Assembly (NCBI GenBank): GCA_022826685.1 | Contig: JAJDUL010000035.1 | Span: 1 to 64,000, forward strand | DNA: 64,000 nucleotides | Reading direction: 5' to 3' | Source: Gemmatimonadota bacterium | Lineage (GTDB): Bacteria; Gemmatimonadota; Gemmatimonadetes; Palauibacterales; Palauibacteraceae | Shown here: one piece after another, positions 1 to 9,166 of the stretch | How positions within the stretch are numbered: the first letter of the stretch is position 1 | Layout of the letters: every line of letters starts with the position of its first letter | Translations under genes and position numbers: made by a program | Notes under the pieces: model-generated | What the model saw: only the letters and a program-made list of their open reading frames with translations | What the model was told of the DNA's origin: nothing | The model's database searches: none

Positions 1-400
1 ATCGTCGCGGGGCGGGTACATCGCCGGTCCGCGGATTCGAGGGCGTTCAAGGCTGGCGCAAGCGGCGACACGCCCATCACCCGCCCGTCGCCGATGAGAT
101 GAGGGCAGGCGATGGCCGGGCTTGCTTGCAGGTGGGCTGCGCTGCGCAGGGGTGCAGAGCGTGCGGTGCAGAAGGGGAGGAGGGGAGGGTCGGCGGCGGC
201 GCCAGCCTTGAACGCCTGCCAATCGGCTCCGTGGCCCTGTGGCCCCCCCGCGGCGGTGTGTCCCGCAGGCGGCGGAGCATGGTCGCGGCGTTCACCAGCC
301 AGCCGACGCCGACACTCCCCTCCTCACCGGGCCGATCTTTCCGTCTCGGACGACGGGATCTACGCTCAGACATTCCCGCCGAACGCAAAGGAGCAAGACC
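1..400. other. gene-free leader region
   Basis: I see no gene here with a convincing domain, signal peptide or ribosome binding site. Several frames stay open only because the DNA is very GC-rich, and their translations are low-complexity Arg/Gly/Pro sequence. The last bases (about 386-400) carry the AAAGGAG ribosome binding site of the amidohydrolase that starts at 401. The left part could hold the tail of a gene outside the window, but nothing supports that. Confidence 0.5.
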
Positions 401-1852
401 ATGGAGAAGAGAGTGCGCACCTGCACACGGATTCTCGGTTCGATGGCCATCCTCTTTCTCGGCGGAGAGCCGGTGAAGGGCCAGGACCGCGACGCCCTGT
501 CCGGGGAGGTGAGATCCTATCTCGCCGTCTCCTCGCCCGTGGTGGCGCTCGAAAACGTGCTCCTCTTCGACGGTACGGGCGGATCCGCACGCCCGGGGCA
601 GACGATCGTCATCCGCGGGAACCGGATCGAGAGCGTGGGCGAGACGGGCGAGGTCGAGATCCCGTCGGGTGCCGAACGGCTGGACCTGGAAGGCCATTCG
701 GTCATGCCCGGAATGGTCGGGCTCCACAACCACATGTTCTACTACCAGTCCACGCCTCGCGCGTCGCAGATGCAGTACTCGGGTCCGCGACTCTATCTCG
801 GGGCCGGGGTCACCACCGTGCGGACGACGGGGAGCGTCTCCCCGTACCAGGACATCTCCCTGAAGGGCGCCATCGAGCGAGGAGAGACGCCCGGTCCCCG
901 TATCCTCATCACCGCCCCGTACGTCATCAGCCCCGGACCGGACGAGCGCCTCCGGGATCTCGGGATGTATGCGATTCGAGACGAGGAGGCGGCGCGCCGG
1001 TACGTGCGCTACTGGGCCGCGGAGGGGGCGGAGTGGATCAAGGCCTACACGCAGATCACGCGCGAGGCGCTCGCCACGATCATCGACGAGGCGCACCGCC
1101 AGGGGATGAAGGTGACGGCGCACCTGTGCTCGGTGGGCTTCCGCGAGGCGACGGCGATGGGGATCGACAACCTCGAGCACGGACTGTGGGCCAATTCCGA
1201 GTACGACACCACGCGTGAACCGGACCGGTGCAGCCCCAACTACCAGCGAAGCATCGCCGAACTGGACATGGTCGACCCGCGCGTGGCCGAGACGATCTCC
1301 GAGATGGTCGCCGCCGGCGTCGCCATGACCTCCACCGTGGCTGTTGCCGAGCAGGCCACGCCGCTCGTGCCCGACCTCACGGAGCGCGATCTGGACGCGC
1401 TCCCGGATCACGTCGTGGAGGCGGAGATGGAGCGGCGGTCGATCTTTCGGACGACGGAGATGCCGTGGATGATCGACCTGTTCGAGAACATGCTCGACTT
1501 CGAACTCGCCTTCGTGGAGGCGGGCGGTGTGCTGGCGGCGGGCGTGGATCCGGCGTGGGGCGCGCTGCCCGGCTACGGCGACCAGCGGAACTTCGAGATT
1601 CTCGTCGAGGCGGGTTTCGAACCTGCGGCCGCCGTCCGGATCGTGAGCGCGAACGGGGCACGGATCCTCGGTCTCGATGACGAACTGGGGACGGTCGAAG
1701 CGGGCAAGCTCGCGGACCTCGTGGTGATCGAGGGCGACATCGAACTCCGCCCGTCAGACATCCGCAACGTGCGCCTCGTGTTCAAGGACGGTCTGGGCTA
1801 CGACCCGGATCGGCTCACAGCCGCCGTCGCCGGCCAGGTCGGCGTCCGCTGA
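401..1852 (+). CDS. exported metal-dependent amidohydrolase
   Basis: Predicted 483-residue member of the amidohydrolase superfamily (imidazolonepropionase/prolidase-like branch). It probably hydrolyses a C-N bond in an unknown small substrate or dipeptide, outside the cytoplasm. The N-terminus is basic and then hydrophobic and ends near VKGQ, like a signal peptide. Visible metal-site elements are H109-N-H111 (GLHNHM), the likely carboxylated Lys214 (WIKAYTQ), His241 (VTAHL), His260 (NLEHG) and Asp383 (AGVDPAWG). The typical C-terminal GTVEAGKLADLVVI segment is present. ATG 401 was chosen over earlier in-frame starts because AAAGGAG lies 8-10 bases upstream and because it begins the signal peptide. 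The gene converges on the next one with a 10-bp gap. The family is secure; the substrate is unknown. Confidence 0.9.
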   Translation: MEKRVRTCTRILGSMAILFLGGEPVKGQDRDALSGEVRSYLAVSSPVVALENVLLFDGTGGSARPGQTIVIRGNRIESVGETGEVEIPSGAERLDLEGHSVMPGMVGLHNHMFYYQSTPRASQMQYSGPRLYLGAGVTTVRTTGSVSPYQDISLKGAIERGETPGPRILITAPYVISPGPDERLRDLGMYAIRDEEAARRYVRYWAAEGAEWIKAYTQITREALATIIDEAHRQGMKVTAHLCSVGFREATAMGIDNLEHGLWANSEYDTTREPDRCSPNYQRSIAELDMVDPRVAETISEMVAAGVAMTSTVAVAEQATPLVPDLTERDLDALPDHVVEAEMERRSIFRTTEMPWMIDLFENMLDFELAFVEAGGVLAAGVDPAWGALPGYGDQRNFEILVEAGFEPAAAVRIVSANGARILGLDDELGTVEAGKLADLVVIEGDIELRPSDIRNVRLVFKDGLGYDPDRLTAAVAGQVGVR

Positions 1853-1862
1853 CCGGATCTCT

Positions 1863-3689
1863 CTAGCGGATTTCGACGTCGTCCAGTTCGAAGGTGAACG
1901 ATCCGAGCGGCGCCTGGGTCACGAAGGCGAGGCCGGCGATGATCGTCGGGTCGGCGGTGTCGAAGCTCTCGAGCGGGATCTCGACCACGACCCACTCCGG
2001 GCCAGCCGTGAACGGCACCGCGGGCGGCACGGTCCCTGCAGCCCCGGCCCCGAACAGCATCACGGTGTAGGGACGTCCATCTCCCCTCGTCCGGAATCGG
2101 AGGATGGTGCGGCCCGAGAAGTCGGCGGCCTGCATGGGTTGCGGGCCGGTAAACCAGATGGCGCCCGCCCAGGGGAACGGGAACCCCGCCTTGGTCTCGC
2201 CGCGCACGACGAGTGCGCCGGCCTCCACCGCCAGCTCGGCCGTGGACGTGCCGCCGTTCATCGCATCCGTCGTCACCTGCCAGCCGGAACCGAAGCCGGC
2301 TTCGATCCCATCCTCGAAATCGACAACGATCGGTCCGTCGGGGGCCGGCGCGATCTCCGGGGCGGACCCCGACGCCGCGGACTCGCGCGCCACTGCGTAG
2401 CCGTCCTTCCAGATCGTGACGATGTCGGTCGTGTGTGACACGTCGCTCTCGACGTCGCCCCGCACGAGCACGAGGTCGGCCACGTGGCCCTCGGCGATGC
2501 GGCCGCGCTCGGGGATCCCGAACGCCTCCGCGGCCCCCGACGTCGCGGCGGCGAGCACCGCGTCGCTGGCCAGACCGGCCCGCGCCAGGAGGCGAAGCTC
2601 GCTGTGCATCGAGATCCCGGCCCCCGTCCCGGGGTTGGGCGCATCCGTTCCGGCGACGATGCGGACGCCCGCCTCGTGCAGGCGCCGCACGTTCTCCAGC
2701 GCCGCCTCGCCTTCGGTCCCCGTGCGCAGATACGACCGATCGCCCAGCGTCCCCCACTGCATGGGCGAGACCAGCTCTTCGTCGGTCTCGTCGAGCACCC
2801 GCAGTCCGGTGGAGTCGCCGAACATGCTCGCGATGACGGACAGCGTCGGAACGACGAAGACCCCCGCCTCCGCGACGCGGCGGGCGTCCTCCTCGGCGAT
2901 GACCTCGTCGATCCAGACGTGGACCAGACCGTCCGCACCCTGCGACACCGCTTCGAGCGCCCGCTCGATCCCCGTGACGTGGACGACGGCCAGCATTTCC
3001 TCCGCATGGGCCGCAGCGATCAGTGCGCCGATCGTCTCGCGGTCGAGAGCCGGGAATTGCAGCTCGCCGCCATAGGCCGCCCCATCCTCCGAGATGATCT
3101 TGATCCAGTCGGAACCCTCGTCCTTCCGCGCCCGCACCCAGGCCGCGGCGCTCGCGGGCTCCGTGAGCGGCTCCACCGCCATCCCGAACTGCGTGCCGTG
3201 ACCGCCCGGCGCGGTCGCCAGCATGCCGGCCGAGAAGAGATCGGCCTCGCCCGTTCGCGCGATGTCGTCCCGGGCGGACTTCGCTCCAGGGAGGAGGGCG
3301 GGGTCGGTGAACTGGTCGAGCACCGAGGTCACGCCGAAGCGCAGTGCGTCGTTCAGCGTTCCGCCGAAGGTGTGGACGTGGCCGTCGATGAGGCCCGGCA
3401 GCAGCGTCTGGCCCCGCCCGTCGACGCGAGGCAGGTCCTCCGGCAGCCGGAGCCTCGGCCCGAGCGCGCGCACGCGGCCGTCCTCGATCCACACATCCTG
3501 GTTCCGCTGGAATGCTCCGCCATCGAACAGCGTCACGTCCACCACCGCGAACCGGCTATCCGGCACCTCCTGCCCGGGAGCCGCCGCCGACTCCGGCACC
3601 GGGAGCCTCGCGAGTGCGCCGATGAATCCCCCGGCTGCGACTGCAAGAATCCACAGACTTCGGGCACCCGATCGGTTTCCCGCATTCAT
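1863..3689 (-). CDS. exported amidohydrolase with C-terminal CIA30-like domain
   Basis: Predicted 608-residue two-domain protein. Residues 1-30 form a signal or anchor segment. Residues about 45-440 are an amidohydrolase domain with H104-V-H106 (DGHVHTFGG), a VVHVTG histidine and GTDAPNPG aspartate. From about residue 450 a beta-rich domain begins with VDFEDGIEAGFGSGW and ends FELDDVEI, resembling the galactose-binding-like CIA30 (complex I intermediate-associated protein 30) family. The ATG overlaps the stop codon of the upstream ABC permease by 4 nt (ATGA), and GGGAGGAA lies just upstream, so the start is well supported. The gene is last in an ABC ATPase, permease, amidohydrolase operon. 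The CIA30 domain may bind a sugar or substrate; that is inference. Confidence 0.88.
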   Translation of the reverse strand: MNAGNRSGARSLWILAVAAGGFIGALARLPVPESAAAPGQEVPDSRFAVVDVTLFDGGAFQRNQDVWIEDGRVRALGPRLRLPEDLPRVDGRGQTLLPGLIDGHVHTFGGTLNDALRFGVTSVLDQFTDPALLPGAKSARDDIARTGEADLFSAGMLATAPGGHGTQFGMAVEPLTEPASAAAWVRARKDEGSDWIKIISEDGAAYGGELQFPALDRETIGALIAAAHAEEMLAVVHVTGIERALEAVSQGADGLVHVWIDEVIAEEDARRVAEAGVFVVPTLSVIASMFGDSTGLRVLDETDEELVSPMQWGTLGDRSYLRTGTEGEAALENVRRLHEAGVRIVAGTDAPNPGTGAGISMHSELRLLARAGLASDAVLAAATSGAAEAFGIPERGRIAEGHVADLVLVRGDVESDVSHTTDIVTIWKDGYAVARESAASGSAPEIAPAPDGPIVVDFEDGIEAGFGSGWQVTTDAMNGGTSTAELAVEAGALVVRGETKAGFPFPWAGAIWFTGPQPMQAADFSGRTILRFRTRGDGRPYTVMLFGAGAAGTVPPAVPFTAGPEWVVVEIPLESFDTADPTIIAGLAFVTQAPLGSFTFELDDVEIR

Positions 3690-4483
3690 GACGTTCCTCC
3701 CGGGTGAATCGAGACAGCGCCGGTCCCCGCCCGCCGGAAGCCGAAGGCGGCGACGGCGAGATAGGCGAGCGATTGAACGCCGAGCACCGAGACGTGCAGG
3801 AGCGTGGTCTGTCCCCCGTCCATATCGATGATCTTGAGCGCAAGCTGCGCCTGGTGATAGGCCGGCAACACGTTGGCGATGTCCTGCAGTGCCGCCGGAA
3901 AGATCGTGATCGGGATCCAGAGTCCGGACAGCATGGCCATGGGCAGGAACACGAGGTTGGTGATGGCCACCGCGGCGCGCCCCCTGGACCACGCTCCGAC
4001 GGCAAGCCCCAGGGCGCAGAAAGGGATCACTCCGGCGAGCACGACCCCGGCCAGGGCGAACCATTGCCAGCGGTACAGCACCACGCCGGCCCCATGGGCG
4101 CCGAGGAGGAAGATCCCGAGGACGACGGCCGCTCCGAAGGCGATCGCCATCGCGACCTTGGCGAGCAGGTAGGCGGCCGCCGGCATCGGAGTGGTCCGTT
4201 TGAGGAGGAGAACGCCCGAGTCGCGTTCCATGGCGAGCCCGGCGCCGAAACCGAACAACGAAGGGCCCATGACCCCGAAGACGCTGTACGTCGCCAGCAT
4301 GTAGGTGGGCGCGGCGGCGGAAAAACTCCCCGCGCCCATGACCACGCCGAAGAACAGGTAGAAGATCAGGGGGAAGAGCAGCGTCGGGATCGCGAAGGCG
4401 GGCTCCCGCAGCACCATCAGGAACTGGTACCAGGCCTCAAGCGCGTAGATGCGCCACCGAGGGGCCTGTTTCGGCGCGGTCAC
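3686..4483 (-). CDS. ABC-2 type transporter permease
   Basis: Predicted 265-residue integral membrane protein with about six hydrophobic segments. The first follows AFAIPTLLFP and the last is near LAYLAVAAFGF. The pattern (large first loop, LLLKRTTPMP after the second helix, SGLWIPITIFP) is that of ABC-2 drug/lipid/polysaccharide exporters. GTG at 4483 is the likely start because it forms a GTGA overlap with the stop of the upstream ATPase gene. Longer frames upstream read only Arg-rich antisense sequence. It pairs with the ATPase encoded by 4480-5388. The exported substrate cannot be told from the sequence. Confidence 0.9.
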   Translation of the reverse strand: MTAPKQAPRWRIYALEAWYQFLMVLREPAFAIPTLLFPLIFYLFFGVVMGAGSFSAAAPTYMLATYSVFGVMGPSLFGFGAGLAMERDSGVLLLKRTTPMPAAAYLLAKVAMAIAFGAAVVLGIFLLGAHGAGVVLYRWQWFALAGVVLAGVIPFCALGLAVGAWSRGRAAVAITNLVFLPMAMLSGLWIPITIFPAALQDIANVLPAYHQAQLALKIIDMDGGQTTLLHVSVLGVQSLAYLAVAAFGFRRAGTGAVSIHPGGTS

Positions 4484-5388
4484 CGGACGGGTCCCGGTTC
4501 GTCGGATTCTCGCGTGAGAGCGAGGAACGCTTCTTCCAGTCCAGCGCCGACCACGGTCAGGTCGTGGAGGTCGGGATCCCGATCGAGGAGTTCGCGGACA
4601 AGCGTCTCGGGGCGGGAGGTCAGGACTTCGAGGTGTTGGCCCCGAGTCTCCGACCTGACGACGCCGGGCACGGATGTCACGGCGTCTCCCGTCACGCGGG
4701 TCACGCAGCGCACCCGGCGCGCGGCGGTGCGGGACTTGATCGTCGACGGTGCGCCTTCCGCGATCACGCGCCCTCGATGGAGGACGACGATTCGATCCGC
4801 GAGTGCGTCCGCCTCCTCGAGATAGTGCGTCGTCAGCACCGTCGTCCGGCCGGACTCGCGGTGACGGCGAATCTCCTCCCACAGCCCGCGCCGCACTTCC
4901 ACGTCGAGGCCCGCCGTGGGCTCATCGAGAAAGACGAGCTGCGGATCGCCACAGAGAGCGAGGGCGAACATGACCCGCTGCTTCTGTCCCCCGGAGAGCT
5001 TGCCGAACCTCCGTCCCTCGAGTCCCTCGATCCCCGCCATGGCGAGCAGATCGGAAGCCGGGACAGGAGTGGGGTAGTAGGCGCGGAAGAGGTCGATGTG
5101 CTCGCCTACCGTCAGCGTATCGGGAACGCCGGAGATCTGCAGCATCGCGCCTCGGCGCGCTCGAACCCCGGGGGCGTCGGGTCGCTGCCCGAAGACGGTC
5201 GCTCTTCCGGTCTGCACGGGCAGGCTCCCGAGCAGCAGATGGATCGCCGTCGTCTTGCCCGCCCCGTTGGGACCCAGCACCGCCAGCACCTCGCCGCGCC
5301 GGACCTCGAGGTCCACCTCCTCCAGCGCGACCACCGATCCGTATCGATGGGTCACGCCCGAAAGCCGGGCGACGCTGGGTTCGGACAT
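4480..5388 (-). CDS. ABC transporter ATP-binding protein
   Basis: Predicted 302-residue nucleotide-binding subunit that powers the neighbouring ABC-2 permease. It has Walker A (GPNGAGKTT, about residues 39-47), the signature LSGGQKQR, Walker B (LVFLDEPTAGLD) and the H-loop (TTHYLEEAD). The C-terminal 80 residues match the extension of DrrA/CcmA-type drug or lipid exporters. It is the first gene of a three-gene operon, with a 4-nt overlap into the permease. About 67 bp separate it from the symporter gene upstream on the same strand; a promoter could sit there, but I see no clear hexamers. Confidence 0.93.
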   Translation of the reverse strand: MSEPSVARLSGVTHRYGSVVALEEVDLEVRRGEVLAVLGPNGAGKTTAIHLLLGSLPVQTGRATVFGQRPDAPGVRARRGAMLQISGVPDTLTVGEHIDLFRAYYPTPVPASDLLAMAGIEGLEGRRFGKLSGGQKQRVMFALALCGDPQLVFLDEPTAGLDVEVRRGLWEEIRRHRESGRTTVLTTHYLEEADALADRIVVLHRGRVIAEGAPSTIKSRTAARRVRCVTRVTGDAVTSVPGVVRSETRGQHLEVLTSRPETLVRELLDRDPDLHDLTVVGAGLEEAFLALTRESDEPGPVR

Positions 5389-5455
5389 CTCGATCCTGGA
5401 GGGCAGGTTGACGGTCAGGGACTCTACGTGGGGAAACGCCCGAGGTTTCGGACAT

Positions 5456-6952
5456 TCATATGTCCATCACCCGTTCGATGTCCCGATCAATGGGATCGGG
5501 TCTCGTGAGGAAGGAGATGGAGAGGAAGAGGACGAGGGAGACGAGGAGTGCCGCGGCCCCGTGGTCGACCCCGTACGGGAGGCTCACGGTGCCGAATCCG
5601 AACCCGGACCGGAGCCCGAAGTTGACGAGCAGGCTGCTGGCGATCGCGACGTTGGCCGCGAGGGCGTTGGCCCGTTTCCAGTTGAGTCCGATCGCGATGA
5701 CGGGAACGAGGCCCGCCGCGAACGTGCCCCAACCGAACACGCCGAGAAGCGCCACGAGGTCGTCGGCGTAGAGCGCCACCAGCGCGGCCGAGATGGCAAG
5801 CAGGACCGTGATGATGCGTGCCCACGCGAGTTCGTTGCCGAGCGATCGGCCCCGGATGGCGTTCGGCAGATCGTGCATGATGGCGGCCGTCCCGATGTTC
5901 AGGAACGCGTCTGCCGTGGACATGATCGCGGCGAGCAGCGCGGCGAAGACGACGCCGGCGAGCAGCGGGTGCGTGAAGGCCTGCAGAAACTCCGGTGAGG
6001 CGGCGTCCGGGGTCGCGAGCGCCGGGTGCCCGCCGGTAATGACCAAGGCCCGCATCGCGAAGCCGATCCCGATCCACAGCAGCGCCGCGAAGCTGTAGGC
6101 GAGGACACCGACGGGTATCACATAGCGCAGTTCCTTCATGCGCCGCAGCATCATGAACTTGGTGATGATGTGCGGCTGCCCGGCGACCCCGATGCCGAAC
6201 ACGAAGAACCACGCGAGCCCGCCCATGAGGCCGATCGTTCCCCACGGCCCGCCTGCCGCACGGTCGTCGGCCGCCACGATCCGGCTGATCTCGGTCAGCC
6301 CGCCGTCGAATGTTCCGAGCACCGTGGCGAAGACCAGAACGGATGCGACGACCATGATGACGCCCTGGATCACGTCCGTGTAGACGGAGGCCACGATCCC
6401 GCCGGTGACGGAGTAGAAGATCAGGACCGAGCACGAAATGGCGACGCAGAGCGCAAGGCTCGGGTTCTCCAGCACGCCGGCTTCCGCCAGTACCCCCTGC
6501 AGCACGATCGACATGGCCAGGATCTGCGTCGCGAGATAGCCGAGCACGCCGAGCAGGATCACGACGGCCACGGAAGCCCGGACCGACTGTCTCCCGTACC
6601 GGGCGGCCGCCACGTCCGGGAGCGATACGCACTCGCGAAGCTCGGACACCATGCGGATGCGTTTCGCCACCAGGTTGAGAACGATGATGTTGGAGACGAC
6701 GATCGTACCGAGAATCCAGATCGAACTCGTCCCCATCGAGTACATGAGGCCGGGACCGCCCACGAACCCGAACCCGCTCATCGTGCTCGAGAAGATCGCG
6801 AACGCGGTCACGAACATCCCGAGGGTTCGGCCGGCCACGAAGAAATCACTCGTCGACTTCGTGCGCCGGAGCGACCAGAGGCCCACGCCGACGCAGAGCG
6901 CGAGGTACGCGACCACGGCGAGAAGCGTGATCAGGGCGCGGTTCGCCTCCAC
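5456..6952 (-). CDS. sodium:solute symporter family protein
   Basis: Predicted 498-residue polytopic membrane protein of the SSS (SLC5-like) family, importing an organic solute with Na+. About 13 hydrophobic helices can be traced. The first is ALITLLAVVAYLALCVGVGL. It is followed by the family pattern STSDFFVAGRTLG and FSSTMSGFGFVGGPGLMYSMG. Near the C-terminus are AIMSTADAFLNIGTAAIMHD and a GTFAAGLVPVIAIGLNWKRAN helix, also typical of the family. It starts 6 nt after the stop of the small membrane protein gene 6959-7555, so the two are probably co-translated. The substrate (amino acid, acetate, sugar or similar) is not determinable here. Confidence 0.92.
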   Translation of the reverse strand: MEANRALITLLAVVAYLALCVGVGLWSLRRTKSTSDFFVAGRTLGMFVTAFAIFSSTMSGFGFVGGPGLMYSMGTSSIWILGTIVVSNIIVLNLVAKRIRMVSELRECVSLPDVAAARYGRQSVRASVAVVILLGVLGYLATQILAMSIVLQGVLAEAGVLENPSLALCVAISCSVLIFYSVTGGIVASVYTDVIQGVIMVVASVLVFATVLGTFDGGLTEISRIVAADDRAAGGPWGTIGLMGGLAWFFVFGIGVAGQPHIITKFMMLRRMKELRYVIPVGVLAYSFAALLWIGIGFAMRALVITGGHPALATPDAASPEFLQAFTHPLLAGVVFAALLAAIMSTADAFLNIGTAAIMHDLPNAIRGRSLGNELAWARIITVLLAISAALVALYADDLVALLGVFGWGTFAAGLVPVIAIGLNWKRANALAANVAIASSLLVNFGLRSGFGFGTVSLPYGVDHGAAALLVSLVLFLSISFLTRPDPIDRDIERVMDI

Positions 6953-6958
6953 GGACCG

Positions 6959-7555
6959 CTATCCCTCGCGGGAGGGCACGCGCCTCTCCCTCGACCGCCT
7001 CGATTCCGCGACGATCTCATCGAAGCGGGCCTGCTCCCGCGGGCCGAAGTAGGCACTCTCGAACGCCCACGTGATGGCGAGGAGCGGGATCCACGGGGCG
7101 AGCGTGAGCCCGTACACCAGCAGGGCCGTCGGAGCGGTGAACCCCAGGATGACCGTGGTGTCGCCGGCTGCGTAGGCGTTGAAGGACCACATGAGGACCA
7201 CGAAGAGGAGGACGTAGCCCACCGACCACGCGTTGACCGCCCGCCGGATCCAGTGTCCGTCCCGGAATCCGATCAGCATCGTGACCCACATGGTTCCGAG
7301 CATGGCGATGCCGGCGACATACGCCGCCCACGGCGGCGCGCCGAGTTCGCCCGCGTCGATCCCCACCTGCATCGGGGCGTGCTCGGGGTGGGGGAGCGGA
7401 CCGGCGCGGCCGGCCCCCGCGACGACCGCCAGCACGATCAGGCCGAGCATGACGATGCAGAGCGCGAGCAGCACCGCCATCAGGCGAGTCATGTGGGCGT
7501 TGTCGCGGATGCGGATGGAGATCCCCCCGGGTTCGAGAAGCGCCGAAGTTGTCAC
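6959..7555 (-). CDS. four-helix membrane protein, symporter partner
   Basis: Predicted 198-residue protein with four hydrophobic segments (LMAVLLALCIVMLGLIVLAV, AAYVAGIAMLGTMWVTMLIG, SVGYVLLFVVLMWSF, PTALLVYGLTLAPWIPLLAI) and a charged, Arg-rich C-terminus. I do not recognise a named family. Because it lies 6 nt upstream of the sodium:solute symporter, it could be an accessory subunit, as small membrane proteins near SSS genes sometimes are (inference). The start is uncertain: GTG 7555 is used here, and ATG 7492 just before the first helix is an alternative. No strong ribosome binding site distinguishes them. Confidence 0.7.
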   Translation of the reverse strand: MTTSALLEPGGISIRIRDNAHMTRLMAVLLALCIVMLGLIVLAVVAGAGRAGPLPHPEHAPMQVGIDAGELGAPPWAAYVAGIAMLGTMWVTMLIGFRDGHWIRRAVNAWSVGYVLLFVVLMWSFNAYAAGDTTVILGFTAPTALLVYGLTLAPWIPLLAITWAFESAYFGPREQARFDEIVAESRRSRERRVPSREG

Positions 7556-7754
7556 GACGTGAGCCCCGGCGCGAGACCGCGCCACGCCGCTTCCGCCACG
7601 CCCGCCCGGATGCGCGCTGGACTTGAGGTGTAGGTCCTGTGAGTTTGGCGCTTCCCCGGGCGTATCGGCGCCGGGGGCGGAATTCCACGGACACCCACCG
7701 ACGCTCATTCACAGCGTTCACACACGACACTCACACGCAACGCGCGGAGACGAC

Positions 7755-8735
7755 ATGACTGCACCGGCGCGGGTCGCCATCACCGGGGCCGCAGGAAATA
7801 TCGGATACGCCCTCGCCTTCAGGATCGCGGCCGGGGATATGCTCGGGCCGGACCGGCCCGTCACGCTTCAACTGCTGGAGATTCCGCCCGCGCTCGACGC
7901 GCTGCGCGGCGTCGAGATGGAACTCAACGACTGCGCCTTTCCGCTCCTCCACGGGGTCGTCGGGACCGCGGATGTGAACGAAGGGTTCGACGGGGTCGAT
8001 TACGCCCTGCTCGTGGGCGCCAAGCCGCGGGGGCCGGGGATGGAGCGCGGCGACCTGCTGGCCGACAATGGGAGGATCTTCGGCCCCCAGGGTCGCGCTC
8101 TGAGCGACCGCGCCTCGCGCGACGTGCGCGTCCTCGTGGTCGGGAACCCGGCGAACACGAACTGCCTGATCGCGGCGGCCAACGCGCCGAAGCTCGATCG
8201 CCGGCAGTTCGCGGCCATGACCCGCCTCGACCACAACCGCGCGATCAGCCAGCTCGCCGAGAAGACGGGCGCGCACGCGACGGAGATCCGGCGCATGACG
8301 ATCTGGGGGAACCACTCCGCGACGCAGTACCCCGACATCGGCCAGTGCACGGTGGCGGGCTCGCCGGCCCCCGATCTGGTCGACGAGGCCTGGTACCGCG
8401 ACACCTTCATCCCGAAGGTCCAGAAGCGGGGCGCCGAGATCATCCAGGCGCGCGGCGCCTCATCCGCGGCGTCCGCGGCCTCGGCCGCGATCGACCACGT
8501 GCGGACGTGGGTACACGGCACGCCGGACGGCGACTGGACGAGCATGGCGGTGCACGCGGATGGACGCTACGGCGTGGCCGAGGGCGTGGTGTACTCGCAG
8601 CCGGTGACGTGCGCTGCGGGCGACTACTCCGTCGTTGATGGCCTCGACCTGAACGACTTCAGCCGCGAGCGCATGGAAATCACGCACGCGGAGCTTCGGG
8701 ACGAACGCGACGCCGTCGCGGACCTCCTCGGCTGA
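7755..8735 (+). CDS. mdh: malate dehydrogenase
   Basis: Predicted 326-residue cytoplasmic NAD-dependent malate dehydrogenase, interconverting malate and oxaloacetate in the TCA cycle. The Rossmann motif is [16 protein letters not shown] (about residues 8-23). Substrate-binding elements are [24 protein letters not shown], the TRLDHNRA loop and the catalytic [11 protein letters not shown] histidine. The length matches the type-2 MDH branch (about 325-330 residues). ATG 7755 has GGAG about 8 bases upstream, and the region 7556-7754 separates it from a divergent membrane-protein gene. A VOC protein gene follows after 5 bp. Confidence 0.96.
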   Translation: MTAPARVAITGAAGNIGYALAFRIAAGDMLGPDRPVTLQLLEIPPALDALRGVEMELNDCAFPLLHGVVGTADVNEGFDGVDYALLVGAKPRGPGMERGDLLADNGRIFGPQGRALSDRASRDVRVLVVGNPANTNCLIAAANAPKLDRRQFAAMTRLDHNRAISQLAEKTGAHATEIRRMTIWGNHSATQYPDIGQCTVAGSPAPDLVDEAWYRDTFIPKVQKRGAEIIQARGASSAASAASAAIDHVRTWVHGTPDGDWTSMAVHADGRYGVAEGVVYSQPVTCAAGDYSVVDGLDLNDFSRERMEITHAELRDERDAVADLLG

Positions 8736-8740
8736 CAGCG

Positions 8741-9166
8741 ATGGATCGCGGGGATTGGGTCGCCAGGGGGCTGACGCCGATCCTGAACGTCTCGGACCTG
8801 CAGGAGAGTTTCGCCTGGTTCGAGCGGCTGGGATGGAGGAAGAGCTGGGACTGGGGCGATCCGCCGGACTTCGGGGGCGTCGTTTCCGGCGACAGCCAGA
8901 TCTTCCTGTGCCAGGACTGTCAGGGCGGGAGAGGCCGGGGCACGGTCGAGAAGACCTTCGGCCCCGGTGGCGACGATGCGGCCGACAAAGGCGTCTGGAT
9001 GTCGGTGTGGGTGGACGATGTCGACGCCGTGCACGCGCGGTGCGTCGAGCAGGATCTCGAAGTCACATGGCCGCCCACGGACATGCCGTGGGGCGTGCGC
9101 GAAATGCACGTCCGGCACCCGGATGGCCACGTATTCCGCATCAGCCGCGGCGTCGACCTGGACTAG
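8741..9166 (+). CDS. VOC (glyoxalase/bleomycin-resistance) family protein
   Basis: Predicted 141-residue single-domain protein of the vicinal oxygen chelate superfamily. The fold is visible as two beta-alpha-beta-beta-beta halves: LTPILNVSDLQESFAWFERLGW at the start, and VWVDDVDAVHARCVEQDLEV followed by REMHVRHPDGHVFRISR at the end. Such proteins are glyoxalases, dioxygenases or drug-binding proteins; the exact activity is unknown. It begins 5 bp after mdh and is probably co-transcribed with it. Its TAG stop sits in a CTAG palindrome shared with the stop of the convergent gene 9163-10800. Confidence 0.88.
   Translation: MDRGDWVARGLTPILNVSDLQESFAWFERLGWRKSWDWGDPPDFGGVVSGDSQIFLCQDCQGGRGRGTVEKTFGPGGDDAADKGVWMSVWVDDVDAVHARCVEQDLEVTWPPTDMPWGVREMHVRHPDGHVFRISRGVDLD

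Noticed and set aside
2484-3707. Long open frame opposite the amidohydrolase-CIA30 gene
   Set aside because: The translation is Arg/Gly/Pro/His-rich low complexity with no motif. The opposite strand encodes a complete enzyme, so this is a GC-rich shadow frame.
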